Source of the DNA: Plecoglossus altivelis
Taxonomy: Eukaryota > Chordata > Actinopteri > Osmeriformes > Plecoglossidae
Direction: 5' to 3'
DNA length: 64,000 nt
NCBI GenBank assembly: GCA_036571765.1
Contig: BROE01000020.1
Coordinates: forward strand, 8,492,434 to 8,556,433
Below the pieces are notes generated by a model. It worked only from the letters and a program-made list of their open reading frames with translations, was not told where the DNA came from and did not search any database. Shown in pieces: positions 10,526 to 21,149 of this stretch; within the stretch, counting starts at the first letter, position 1, and each line of letters opens with the position of its first letter. Position numbers and translations under genes: made by a program.

Positions 10526-12669
10526 CCGCTCTGTTCAGAGTTCCTGGGGTACACCATGTTGGCATCCGAAGAGACGGCCTGTGCCAGTGCCTCGTCTCCT
10601 GGCAACTAGACACCTCCAGCTTTATCTGCACCAGAGGCTGACCTTAAAGAAATATATGACCTGCCAGCCTGCCTGGACAGTATTTATACACTGCCACAGC
10701 TCTCTGCACATGCATATGCAGTCACACACAGTTAGCAACAGAGAGAGAGGAAGATAGAGAGGGAGGGAAGGAGAAATGGAGGGAGAGAGGGAGGGAAGGA
10801 GAAATGGAGGGAGGGAGGAGGGAGGGAGGGAGGGAGCGGAAGGAGGGAGGGAGGGAGGGAGGGAGGGAGGGAGGGAGGGAAGGGAGGGAGGGAGGGAGGG
10901 AGGGAAAAGCAGACAGAGAGTCAACAGGAAAAAGGGAGGAGAGTAATTATAACTTAGTTAAAAGACTTTCTCTGATGTTCCGAGTAGAGCAGTGCTCTGC
11001 TTTTCTGCCTCTCCTCAAACTCCCTGCTCAGGAGCAACTGGAGTCAACACTAGCCCTGTCTGCAGCACTTTCTAGTCCTCTCTATTGTGCTCTATTCACA
11101 TGTGTTTTATGTCCCTCAGCCCAGCAGCAGCTATGCACAAGTTCCTGCTACACTGAAATTACCATAAGCCTGGCTCTCACTTGCCAACCAGGACACAGAT
11201 GGATCAGGGATTCACTGTTCTAGGAATGTAGGATTACTGTCATTTGTTCAGAAAAATGAGAATAAACATTTAATCCACTTTTTCTTTTTTTTACTATAAA
11301 TATTTTGGGCCCAGGAAAGTGAGCTCAATGAATAAACCCTCATCTCAGTGTCCCCCACTCCTGATTGAGGTGCCCAACATACAAGCCAACATGTGCCAGG
11401 GCAGGAAGAAGGCGGGGGTAGGGGATGGAAAGACCAGTTATGAAAATACCCCCATGATCGCTGATGAATGCCCATTCCACCCTTCTTTAGAGAGGTACCA
11501 TCAGATAGGTTGACAGTTTAACGACTGACACATGCTGATCCAATCAAGTTTGACAAAAAGCGGTTCATTGAATCACAGCCCGGGCCAGCCCCTAAGCAGC
11601 AGTCCTCCTTATTGGCCTCTCAGATGGATGAGCCCGCACTGAAAGATACTGTAACAGTGTAGTCGAATACACGGTACTAAGGAGATATATTGTATCAAAT
11701 CGTATCATCATACATGGTATAGATTCACATGTAAGATCAAATCCCCTGAGGTGAAAGAGTAGCAAGAACAGCTGATGACTTCAGTCTTTACTGTAACTGG
11801 CAGCTGCACACTACCAGGCTCTGTGGTGTTGATGGCCAAACATAAGGGTTAAATACCAGCTGTCTTTATCACACATTTCCTCTTTCTATCCATCCATCTT
11901 AGTCCATCCAAGTCAGGTTCCTATTGGGTAATGTTGATGGTGACTTTTTCTACTATGTTGATAAACATGACAATGATGATGATTGTTTTTAGCAAGATGA
12001 TGGTAAGACGTGTATCTCCTGGGAAATGGAGATAGATGACTGCTTCATTTAGCTTCTGCATGAAAACTACCCCTCTGGATCTATCTACTGTGGTTGTACT
12101 GATGTTGTGGTAGTGTCAACATAATATTTAGAAAGGTTTACTAGGTCAATGGACATTAAACGATATTGGTATAAGTTGAGTTTTCTTACCTGCACAATAT
12201 CCAGCACCATTCCTGCCGCCACCGTCCCGAACCCAGCCAGCAGGAACGGAAACACCACCTGCAGCCCGATGGAGAAAGACGTCTCCTTCAACGGCACAGG
12301 TGGTTCAGGGCTCTGGTCAGTACTGATGTCGTCGCTCTCATTGCTCTGGCTTGCATTCTCCAGTAAAGCGTCTTCCTCGCGCTGGCCTTTGGCGTTCGCT
12401 CGGCAGTCAATGACCACGATCTCCGACCGTTCCTCCTCGCCTGGCTCATCGGTCCGGTCAGTGAAGGATGTGACCTCGGTTAGCTCATACTCGCCCCCGG
12501 TCTCCTGTTTCATGTCCTCTGGATCCTCGCTAAGGATCATCGGGTGAACGGAGCCGTTGGAGTTAAGATACCCCGTTGGTATTGGGGCCCCCTCTTTTTT
12601 CATCTCTATGTCCCCGGAGGACATGTCGATGTCGGGCAGTTTGTCTTGTTCTTTCGACCAAAGTACCAT
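595..12669 (-). CDS. slc41a1: slc41a1, solute carrier family 41 member 1 (Mg2+ transporter), 10 coding exons, complete
   Basis: Encodes a multi-pass magnesium transporter of the MgtE-like SLC41 family, which acts at the vertebrate plasma membrane as a Mg2+ exporter/exchanger. The coding exons on the minus strand are 12190-12669, 7227-7334, 3373-3447, 2725-2869, 2308-2454, 1620-1767, 1453-1532, 1216-1350, 966-1114 and 595-780. All have GT/AG borders and compatible phases, totalling 1653 bp (550 residues plus TAG). Residues 1-130 form an acidic cytosolic tail with the conserved string SQSNESDD. The first membrane helix is about 132-160. The two pseudo-symmetric MgtE signatures are [15 protein letters not shown] (286-300) and [15 protein letters not shown] (510-524), whose acidic residues are expected to line the ion path. 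The protein is close to human SLC41A1, which is about 513 residues; the extra length is in the N-terminal tail. The start is the first ATG after an in-frame TAA near 12764. SLC41A2 and SLC41A3 are less likely because the tail and C-terminus GDRDTDVGD fit A1. The 3' UTR probably runs off the left edge: I saw no AATAAA on this strand in 1-594. Confidence 0.96.
966..1114 (-). CDS. slc41a1: slc41a1 coding exon 9 (residues 440-489)
   Basis: Encodes two membrane helices ([18 protein letters not shown] and [16 protein letters not shown]). Acceptor CCCAG, donor GTACAT. Phase agrees with exons 8 and 10. Confidence 0.95.
1216..1350 (-). CDS. slc41a1: slc41a1 coding exon 8 (residues 395-440)
   Basis: Encodes [20 protein letters not shown] and a Pro/Cys-rich loop ([13 protein letters not shown]). 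Acceptor TGTCCAG, donor GTAAGA. Confidence 0.94.
1453..1532 (-). CDS. slc41a1: slc41a1 coding exon 7 (residues 368-395)
   Basis: Begins [19 protein letters not shown] and opens the second MgtE half. Ends PVIN plus one base of a Gly codon. Acceptor CGCTCAG, donor GTCAGA. Confidence 0.94.
1620..1767 (-). CDS. slc41a1: slc41a1 coding exon 6 (residues 319-368)
   Basis: Membrane helix [20 protein letters not shown] followed by [18 protein letters not shown]. Acceptor TTGTAG, donor GTACCA. The split Ser codon AG|C is shared with exon 7. Confidence 0.94.
2308..2454 (-). CDS. slc41a1: slc41a1 coding exon 5 (residues 270-319), first MgtE signature
   Basis: Contains [20 protein letters not shown], the first ion-path signature. 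Acceptor CTCCTCAG, donor GTACAG. The donor is followed closely in the intron by a GT microsatellite (about 2286-2300). Confidence 0.95.
2725..2869 (-). CDS. slc41a1: slc41a1 coding exon 4 (residues 222-270)
   Basis: Encodes two membrane segments ([15 protein letters not shown] and [17 protein letters not shown]). Acceptor CACCCAG-like, donor GTAATG. Ends one base into a Gly codon that is completed by exon 5. Confidence 0.94.
3373..3447 (-). CDS. slc41a1: slc41a1 coding exon 3 (residues 197-221)
   Basis: Twenty-five codons in phase 0 (ANIGQMDTA to ALIQ), acceptor CTTCTCAG and donor GTACCC. It lies 55 bases from the 486-base assembly gap at 3503-3988. The frame continues perfectly to exon 2, so no coding exon is lost in that gap. 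Confidence 0.95.
3503..3988. other. Assembly gap (486 N)
   Basis: Run of N inside slc41a1 intron 2. The right edge runs into GT/GA microsatellite within about 65 bases, a likely cause of the gap. Confidence 0.99.
4054..4120 (+). repeat. Compound (GT)n(GA)n microsatellite
   Basis: GT units to about 4098 switching directly to GA units to about 4119. Confidence 0.95.
4425..4565 (+). repeat. CCTCC/CCTATCCTCC minisatellite
   Basis: Imperfect tandem array of pyrimidine units built from CCTATCCTCCCTCCC. Confidence 0.85.
7227..7334 (-). CDS. slc41a1: slc41a1 coding exon 2 (residues 161-196)
   Basis: Thirty-six codons in phase 0, acceptor TTGCAG and donor GTAAGT. Includes the highly conserved segment [20 protein letters not shown], which links helices 1 and 2 of the first MgtE half. 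Confidence 0.95.
9356..9402 (+). repeat. (GA)n microsatellite
   Basis: Uninterrupted GA dinucleotides in slc41a1 intron 1. Confidence 0.97.
9923..9944. repeat. Perfect 22-bp palindrome
   Basis: ATCACCTTTCT followed immediately by its exact reverse complement AGAAAGGTGAT, with no spacer. Lies in slc41a1 intron 1 next to GA-rich sequence. Confidence 0.9.
10068..10180 (+). repeat. (GACA)n(GA)n compound microsatellite
   Basis: GACA tetranucleotides grade into pure GA; a related CT-rich tract follows at 10239-10310. Confidence 0.95.
10737..10906 (+). repeat. (GGGA)n array, quadruplex-prone
   Basis: GGGA/GGAA units over about 170 bases, with the longest pure part between about 10806 and 10904. 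Confidence 0.95.
12190..12669 (-). CDS. slc41a1: slc41a1 coding exon 1 (residues 1-160)
   Basis: Carries the start ATG (12667-12669), the acidic N-terminal tail and membrane helix 1, ending in VLDIVQ before the donor GTAAGA. The tail is longer than in mammals. Homology becomes strong from RANAKG onward. A non-coding first exon farther upstream is likely, but its splice site could not be fixed. Confidence 0.93.
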
Positions 12670-14589
12670 GCGGAGGCCTTTGATGACAATCGGCGTGATG
12701 AGAAATGAGCAAACACTAGCCCAATTGGGTCTAAGTTCTAAATTCCCCTGATCGGTTAATTACCTGATCTTACGAGTTAATTTATCCCATTAAATAACGT
12801 TGAAGAGGGACACTCGTGTGTGGTCTCTTAACGCAAAATAATCAAATATTAAATGTAGTAGGTCATCAACGCGTGCGTTGGTAAAGGCAAGTGTTTGGCC
12901 CGTCTCCAGGCGCGTGAGATCTTGCCGATACTTCGGTAGAAGAGTGAGTATGTTCTCCATTCACTGCAGGCGCCCAGTTGACAGATGTGTAACAGAATGA
13001 TAAAACATGCCAATGTCCTGAATTAGGAGGGGGAAAAAACTGTGCGAAGAGAAAAAATGGAAACACTTCTGACGATTAGTAAATGGATAAATGACACCAA
13101 AAAGTATTGAAATGGTGTATTTGAATGTCCAATAAGCCGAAAGGTTCCTCGGTACCGTTTTAAGCTGTGCAGCACACACTCTGATGTCCCTGCCCGTGTA
13201 CAGGACAGGAAAGCGCTCACCTTACACCACGTGACCAGTGTGAGGTTTTTAGGAGATGTATTTAAAGGTCTGCAGCGCGAGGATAGAGTTACGACACTGC
13301 GGAAAAGTGGCTGTACCACATGAGCTCTCTGTGATCACCTGCAGGACAGACAGAGGTAAAAGTGTTTTAACTTTAGACAAACCTGACATTTGTTTAGACA
13401 ATCATTCAGATCTGCTCTGTAGTCCGGTCCACAGCAAAGTCTTGTGCGACCCTATCCATACGATTTATCCTTGTCCACCAGGCACTCGTTTGAAGCCACA
13501 GATAAGTAACTCGTGTGTAACTGTGTGCGTAAAAGTCTACTACCAGACTACTGACACATGTAACGTGTGCATGAACACAATGAATCCACCGAGATTTAGT
13601 TTTTTGTCCAGAATACAATTTATGGTAGGATATGTTTCCTATAAGTCGTACAGGGTGCTATGACATGCTTATCTGCTTATAGCATTTCTTCTCAATGGAT
13701 ATAGCTCTGCATATGTTGTGCATGTGTCTGCATGTTTCCTTCCTTTCCACTACTAAAGAAAACACTTTTTAAAAAACACGTAAAACACCAGCAGTTATAT
13801 ACTTGCAAACTGAGTTGACTGAGTTGGCTTTATACATGTGTTGATCACGCGAACCTACTGTGATATAATGCGACTCAACCTTCACAGCCCTATGGGTGAA
13901 GGGTTCTTATCTATAGTTACATGCCAAACATGTAATTTCCTCGTATTGCTATAAATATTCTGCCATTAGGCGAGGTGCATGTACATCCTCTAGCACTGAT
14001 TCTCCCTCCTCATGTTACGACATCCGCAAAGGATGCAGTGCGCACTTGGTTTCCCCCCTGGAACAATCTTCTATTTAGTAGTCAGGACCAACACTCTCCA
14101 ACCCAACATGGCACAGGCGTAAATTAGTGAGCCCCTGATTGTGACTGAATAGGACAACCCATCTATTCTGCTCATAAGTTCAACAAGTTGACAAGTTCAT
14201 TATTTCCGCAATGACAGTATGAACCATTCATGTAATGCAGCGAAATGTGTAAGCACAGTAATGTTTCCACAATCACAGAAGAATGGTACACGTCTTGTAC
14301 TTAAGCAGGCTAATCAACCGTTGTATGTGACAACCTTGCTTTGCGTAACATTTTTCAAGAGGCACTCAGCCATTTCACTGAGCGAAAAATTAAATAACGC
14401 TACATGTTAGACTTTCGTACATGGAATACGTGAAATAAATGCAACACGCAAGCAACACAAATTGTTAGTGGTTTGAGGTATTTACCTTACTACCACGCTG
14501 GGACAGAAGAGATGTCAAACAGACTGACGAGCGCACCACTGAAAGCCCCAGAATAGTAGAATGATATCCGCCACCCCGTAATGTAGGCT

Positions 14590-14870
14590 ATACTTTCAGT
14601 GTCACTGGTGCCGGTGTGCATGCCTTATGTACGGTAACGGTCCATACCCGCGTAAATCATTAACCCTGCGCGTTTACGGCTGTCACTCCCGACCAGTCAC
14701 ATTGTTCCTTTAGAATCCTGCCAGTTGCTGCATGCGCATCGATTATCCCACTCCGCACGCGGTCAGGAAGTCACTAGGCGGGCCCTGGTCTTCCACACGC
14801 ATCTGACGACAGTGAGCGCGTGCGTGAGGCCCGCTCCCCTCTCAGCGTTCGATGAGCAATATCCACCTCT
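14590..14870 (-). promoter_or_regulatory. Candidate CpG-rich promoter of slc41a1
   Basis: Unlike its AT-rich surroundings, this block has many CpG dinucleotides and contains TGCATGCGCA, one mismatch from an NRF1 site. It lies about 2 kb upstream of the coding start, where a non-coding first exon would be expected. No TATA box or transcript evidence is available, so the call is inference. Confidence 0.35.
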
Positions 14871-17536
14871 CCTCCTCCTCCTTCTCAACACACACGTCCA
14901 TGCGGTGCTGGTCACCGTGTGCCTACTAATTTACCAGGGTTGAGATTTAAAATTGTGTGATATAATGTACCACATACAGTGTAGACGGATGAAGTGGATA
15001 CAATGATTTGAATCAATTCATGTCGGCTAACTAGAGCGGACGTGTTGCTTACTCATTTACCAAAAGACCACATTTGATGTGAATCCGTCATAGGGCTTCT
15101 TTCAAATTTGTCATTACCCAAGGTGAATATTTCCTATCATGCACCACAGATAAATTGAGATTGCCTGCAACATGATGGAAAACACAAAGTCACCTGCATT
15201 GCATGACTATCATGTGTCAGACAGCATGTGATTGTATAACATTTTGAAATGAGTCTCTCACCTTCCCTCACTGGAACCTATGCCAGGCTAATTATCCTGC
15301 TCATTATAAAACCCCGTGTGAGATCTCACTTTGACCCCCAAGAGATAGCCAGCGTTAAATGCTAGGCTTGATCTTTCAGAGCGCCCCTTTCCCCCCTAAC
15401 AGCATCTTGGAAGACTCAGGATATGAGCCAGAGCACAGCCGCTCCACCGGACCTCTGTCTGTGGATCAGAGGCCTGCATGTCATGTACACACACACGTAG
15501 GATGGAGACCAAGTGTGGATCACCTGGACACCCAGCTGGGTGCCTGGGTGTTTCAGGTGGGGCTGTATGTTGCCTTGAACTCTACCCTGTCACATCCCTG
15601 CAGTTTTCCACGTGAGCAGACTCCACAATAGAGCACAGGGAAACTTCCTGTTGTTAAGTTTCTCCCACATTTTCCAGTAAGTCCCTACGTGATTCCAGGG
15701 TGGTACCAGGAGCAGAACTATATACACAGCTGGGTTATGGTAGCAAACACTGGTTCAGTAAATCGCAGCCCCTTCCTTTAATATCAACTGGAATACAGAC
15801 TGGAACTGCTTCGATTGGGTTGTTGCTTGGTACCATTTGCATGTATTTGTATCCAGGTGAGAGAGGGAAAGACAGAGGGAAAGAGAGAGAGAGAGGGGGG
15901 GGGCTAAGGGGGATCTGCACCTGCCTTCTACCTCACAATCACTCTCCCAAGGGTCTTCCTCTCTCAGGCCACTTCTCTAACAAGGTCCCTTGACAGGCAA
16001 CACTCTAGCGACTGGTGTTTACTGCCAGAGGATTCAACTCAGCCCCACAGCAGGGTTGAGCCGGAAGACCAGAGGTGACTGTGTGCCACCTCGCCTGAGT
16101 TTGCCTGGCCTGTCCTGGCCTGTCCTGCCCAACCAGCCGAGAGGTACAGTGACCTGGAGTATTTGCACACACAGGAAAATCCCAGATGCTGAACCGTAAG
16201 GCCTGAGCTCCTTAGGAGTGTTCAAGTCATTCAGGCATTGTGCGCGCACATGTGGATGTGTGGATGCTGGGCCCTGTGCCTTGAGTGTCTGTAGGTGCTC
16301 TGTCAAGGCAGGACCCTGATGAATTGTGGCAGAGGAACCCAAAACTCAACTCGTGACCTGGTCACATGCTCTGCGGTTCCTCCCTTTTGAACTTGCCTCA
16401 AGCACACCTGTGTGCTGTCTAAGCGGGCGGGGTCAAAGTTCATGGGATGTGTGAGCCACAGAGTCTCAAAGGTGACTGGAGTCCACACCCCACTTACAGG
16501 TTACACCCAGTCAGGAGGGGGGTCGGGGATTACATAACTGCCTGTAGGAGCACGGCAATGGAATCTCCCAAGGTTGTATGTAAGAGGATTGATGGCTTTA
16601 AGAGGATTCACGGCTGCATTCAGTGTGCATGATACTCCACACCACTGACAGATGGAGAGACTCCACCCTGAAGAACATTCCCCACACTCATCATCAATTC
16701 ACCTTTCGAGAAATAAGAGTGGCATCGGAACTGGAAGGTGTAGGGTTGACTCAACGGACCGAACATTAAATATTGATCTGGAGCTGAAACGACAGTGCAG
16801 ATAAGCCCAGTGTGTTTGACCCTTTGTAGTCTTGTCTTGTCTGACCTTGTCTACCTCAGATATGAAACAAGTTGAGACTTCTGGACTGAAGCTGCCAGTG
16901 CACTGAGGACCCATTTACACTGGAAAGTCCACTGGTTACAATGTAAACTCCCAACACACAGGGTGAGGGCAGGGACTGGTGTCCCTGGTGAATGTGTCAA
17001 CAGTTCTTTGAGATGACAGGATGTAATGAGTGGTTTCACTACTGCCTCTCATCTATTCATGCAGCAACTGATTTCATGGCTGTTTGTTTTAGAATAAGAT
17101 TGGCATTGGTAGACAGAGGGGGCGGAAATAGGTAACTAAATAGAGAGAAAGTGTCTAGGTCTGGTTGGACATTGGGGGGTGCTCTGATGGTTAATGATTC
17201 TCCAGTCTTGTTTCCAACCAGGAAGTGAGGTGACGACAAGACAGAAAACAGCGCTGGCCCCCTGGTAATGCTTCAGGAGAGTGGCTGTCCCTGGCAACGG
17301 CAGGGCGGTCTGTGCCGGTTCTGTGCCAGTTCTGTCCCTGTGGGTCTTTGAGCTCAGAAGAATGTCAGGGGAGATTTGGATGGGTTCCCTCAGGCCTGGC
17401 TGAATAGCTGTCCACTAACCACACCTTCTCCCCTCTCCCTTTCGCTCGGCCTCTCCCTCCCTCACCCCCTTACACTAACTTCTTTAAAAGCAGATATGGC
17501 CAAACAAGCAACTTTAAACCAGTCAGAGTTGAATTT

Positions 17537-17577
17537 GTACTCTCTCTCTCTCTCTCTCTCACTCTCTCTCTCTCTCT

Positions 17578-17622
<45 letters not shown>

Positions 17623-17656
17623 CTCTCTCTCTCTCTCACACACACACACAATTTCT
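17537..17656 (+). repeat. (CT)n(CA)n microsatellite
   Basis: CT run with small interruptions that switches to CA at its right end. Confidence 0.95.
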
Positions 17657-18730
17657 CACTCAATTTCATTTTCGCTCTTCTCTCTCTTTCTCCAGCTCAA
17701 TCACTGGACGCTTTGAGTCATGGTCCTGAATACCAGAATGAAAGATCTTTCATGAGGTAAAGGAAGAACTACAGCTAAGGTCCTACATCTGACAACAATG
17801 CAGGGTGACAGAGAGGAAAGAGTGAGATGGAGAGATGAAAAGGACTTCTAGGTGCTCCAAGTCTAAGCTGGTTATGTCACACATGCTGTTACATCACGCA
17901 GGGATGAACCATCTACAGAGGACCAGTTTCCAGGTGTTACTCATTCAGTCTGAACTGAGCGAATGAGGACACCTTGCTGTGTCTGGAGGTCTTGTCCTCC
18001 ATCCATGGAACACGTTAGAGAGTAACACACAGCCTCACCAATTAACCTGTCAGTTAACCACCACGCGTCCACAAACGGGAAGGCAATCTGTAAGTATACG
18101 TGTGCTGTGTGTGTGTGTAAGTACGTTCTTTTACACCAAGCTTGGATGCATCGGTAGCTGAAGCAGGCTATTATAATAACCGGTCCAAAAGTGATAGGCA
18201 GCCTTATGTATGTTAACCAATGAAAAGCACAGAGCCTTCTTGGATTTCCAATGCTGCGCACAATTCAGAAATATGTTGTTCAAAAGCACATGTCTTGTTA
18301 CCAGAAATGAGGCACAGTGGCTTTTCCAGTCTTCTCAGATTCTTCTGATGTTGAGACGAGCCCGCCCTTACACACCCCAAAGTGCAGAAGGACCAGGCGA
18401 GGCATCTTCAAGCACAGGATGATCTACTGTACAGACTCAGACTAGAAACAAGCTCCAACTTCTCCTACCCACAATGACTTGGAGAAGTTCTGTCCATCGC
18501 GTGAAGAGATCAACATTCCTATAGCTTATCTCAGACTTACCATTGAACACAAAGTTCTCTCTTTTTCTCTTCCTCGACTAGCTGCAGGGCCAACTATAGA
18601 ACCGGGGCAATTATCCTAACTGAGTTAATGTGGAAAACTCCCAGGGGGAGAATGCAGCAGCCCTGGGGACCAGCCCTGGACACGCAGCCTCCCTCCTCTG
18701 AATGCAACAGGACCCATTTAGGAGTGCAAC

Positions 18731-19160
18731 CTGTTGGGTGTGTATGTGTGGGGTTAACTATGTGTATAACGTGTGTAAACGTGTGTATGTGTGGGGTTAA
18801 CTGTGTGTATAACGTGTGTAAACGTGTGTATGTGTGGGGTTAACTGTGTGTGTATGTGTGCGGTTAACTGTGTGTGTATGCCGTGTGTGTTATAATGTGT
18901 GTGTGTGGTTAACCGCGTGTGTGTATCCCGTGTGTAAATGTGTGTATGTGTGGGGTTAACTGTGTGTATAATGTGTGTAAACATGTGTATGCGTAGGGTT
19001 AACTGTGTGCGTATGTGCGCGGTTAACTGTGTGTATATGCCCTGTGTGTTATAATGTGTGTGTGTGGTTAACCGTGTGTGTGTATCCCGTGTGTAAATGT
19101 GTGTATGTGTGGGGTTAACTGTGTTTATAACGTGTGTAAACGTGTGTATGTGTGAGAGTG
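18731..19160 (+). repeat. GT-rich minisatellite with 43-bp units and about 159-bp higher-order period
   Basis: Basic unit is close to GTGTGTATGTGTGGGGTTAA plus a TGTGTGTATAACGTG-type tail. Variant units (GTTAACCG..., TATCCCGTGTGTAAATG) recur at 18926 and 19085, giving a higher-order period near 159 bp. Each unit carries GTTAAC. Confidence 0.9.
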
Positions 19161-19879
19161 TTAGGGTGCTGTGTATGAGTTTAGTGGCTATAAGCGTATA
19201 CCCATGTGTACCTGTTGGATGATGCGGAGCAGTTAGCCTGCATAGCAGTTCAGATTATTAATAGGGCATACAGGAGTCATGTCACAGAGCGGATGGTGAC
19301 TAGAGGAGAGCCTAAGATATATCACACACAGGAAGCCTCAGTTACAGAACTGGAACTAGTTGAACTGAGTGCATGAAGTGAGGATGTTTGTCTTTTTTCC
19401 ATTTTTTATCTCCTCCACAATCTCAAACTTCTGTTATCAGTTTTCCATGATGTGCTTTAGTGTCAGTGTACACAACATCCATAGGGGTAGTTCTTTGGAA
19501 GGTAAGAACAACCTGATCATTTGAGTTTTTCCTGGAACATTATCAAAACAGCACAGTATATGGTGTGGTTTTCACTGTTTTACATCTCTGAACATCCTGA
19601 GTCAGAGGTGAAAATGACAAAGATAAAACTATGTTTGGATAGTTATCTACATCAACTTCACCATTATTTGAGAACATAGTGACTTATATGACTCTGATGG
19701 TGTGTATTTGCTGTAGGTTTGGTTGAATGCTATGGACCCGTACTTGACACTTTCCTCACACACACAGTAAGCGACAACACCGCCATCTGGTGGCAATTAC
19801 TGGAAATGATCCCAAATGAACAGCATTAGTTATGGATTGAAATGAATTTGATAGTAAAGATTAGGTTTAGTTAAATGTA
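19161..19879. other. Intergenic unique sequence between klhdc8a and slc41a1
   Basis: No open frame of interest. Contains the CTCF-like motif at 19781-19793. Confidence 0.5.
19781..19793 (-). promoter_or_regulatory. CTCF-like core motif
   Basis: CGCCATCTGGTGG on the plus strand matches the reverse complement of the CTCF core CCASYAGRKGGCR at every core position. It sits between the 3' end of klhdc8a and the 5' region of slc41a1, where an insulator would make sense. Occupancy cannot be judged from sequence. Confidence 0.4.
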
Positions 19880-21095
19880 TTTATTATTTGTGCTTTTAGT
19901 CACAACCTGAGAATGAAACTATTTCATGACATTATCAGTAGTGCACTAATGAAGGACCATGAGAGATGATTAGAACACATGGTCTATTGCTTTTTACATA
20001 GATGCATAAATTCAGACCTGGTTCAATCACAAAAATATATTCCACAATCATATTTAGCAAAATACTACCAACCAGACAACTGCATTGGTTTTTCTGCATT
20101 GGACAAAACGTATCTGCAGATTTGCAAATACAAGTGAGTTCAAACTATGGACGGTGACAATGCTACTGTTGAACAGAGCTACAGTTTCTCATCCACAAGC
20201 AACCTGATAAAAACACAAAACCACAATTACCATTGACACCATATACATGTTACGCATGAACAGATGATTCATGTCAAACTAGAGTATTCTAAGGGTAATG
20301 CCAGCGTACATTATCATGGTGGGTGCAATCTGGCCAATAATTTCAACGTGACTTGAGTCAAGTTCTAGTACCGTTGTCTAGATTCACTGTTTTTTTTAAT
20401 GACTAGAGCAGCTGCATTCTCTAAGAAGGGTTTATAGATTTGGCAGAGAATGAAAAAGCTGGACAGTCTCAACAGTGACACCTCTCTGGAAATGCAAAGC
20501 AGTGACAATCTACATGCTCAGCTTGAAACCAGCAACACTGCAGCTACATCTTAGATATCATTGGATGCACATGAACAGAACAATTAGAAAACGGAATCTC
20601 TTATCCAAGCCTTTCCTAAAAGAGCTTGTCTTGTCTTTTTCCCTATTTAAAACACAAAATGCAAGAGGCAAGTCTATAACAATAGATGCAAAAGTTACAA
20701 AATGTTGACTACTTCTTGTGCACTCCAAACGGGAGCAGACCAGTAGTACAGAGGGACTTATTCTTACTAAAACTCTTCAGAAATACTAACAGCGAGAACC
20801 AGCTCATTTAACGCGTGCGTCTGCATGTGGGAGCGAATCTGTGTAGAGTGCAGTGTGTTCCCCACCAGAGGGTGGTACAGTGTTACAGCATGTACTTCCA
20901 TTCCTTCCTTCCTTCCTCCCCACAGGCCCCTCCCTCCTTGCTGTATTAGTACTCCTCCTTGCTCTCTTCACAAACGTACTGTATCTTTGGATGTATATTG
21001 CCAGTTCAAACTATGTCAAACTACAGTCATGGCAGAACTTGAATCATTGATTGCAGCCAAGAATCCCTCCAGCCAGTGACCAGGGGTCAGTCCTC
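19880..21095 (-). other. Probable klhdc8a 3' UTR
   Basis: Unique AT-rich sequence directly after the klhdc8a stop. Possible poly(A) signals on this strand are ATTAAA at 20395-20400 and AATAAA at 19880-19885. The end point is uncertain. Confidence 0.35.
20862..20874 (+). promoter_or_regulatory. Weak CTCF-like motif
   Basis: CCACCAGAGGGTG differs from the CTCF core at one position (T for C). Oriented opposite to the motif at 19781. Confidence 0.2.
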
Positions 21096-21149
21096 CTACA
21101 GACACTCCTCTTCTCTCACATACAGGATCTCGTGGGCGGAGCTGGGAAC
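21096..21149 (-). CDS. klhdc8a: klhdc8a coding exon 7 (residues 338-354 and stop)
   Basis: Short final exon, VPSSAHEILYVREEECL then TAG (21096-21098), acceptor CATCAG. It aligns in position with the mammalian C-terminus (GLSDAVEALCVSDS), but the sequence has diverged. Confidence 0.85.
   Translation of the reverse strand, partial: VPSSAHEILYVREEECL

Larger units (their letters stand above)
7335..12189 (-). other. slc41a1 intron 1, non-coding
   Basis: No coding exon seen over 4.9 kb. Contains a GA run (9356-9402), GACA/GA repeats (10068-10180), CT repeats (10239-10310), a CA run (10486-10526), a GGGA array (10737-10906) and a perfect 22-bp palindrome at 9923-9944. A short stretch near 7845-7880 with CCCAAAGTGCTTTACAGT resembles a motif common in dispersed fish repeats; that assignment is from memory only. 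Confidence 0.7.
12670..18730. other. slc41a1 upstream region, no coding gene seen
   Basis: Mostly unique sequence. Any non-coding first exon of slc41a1 should lie here. A pure CT/CA microsatellite sits at 17537-17656. Long open frames in this stretch have no recognisable domain or splice support. Confidence 0.6.
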
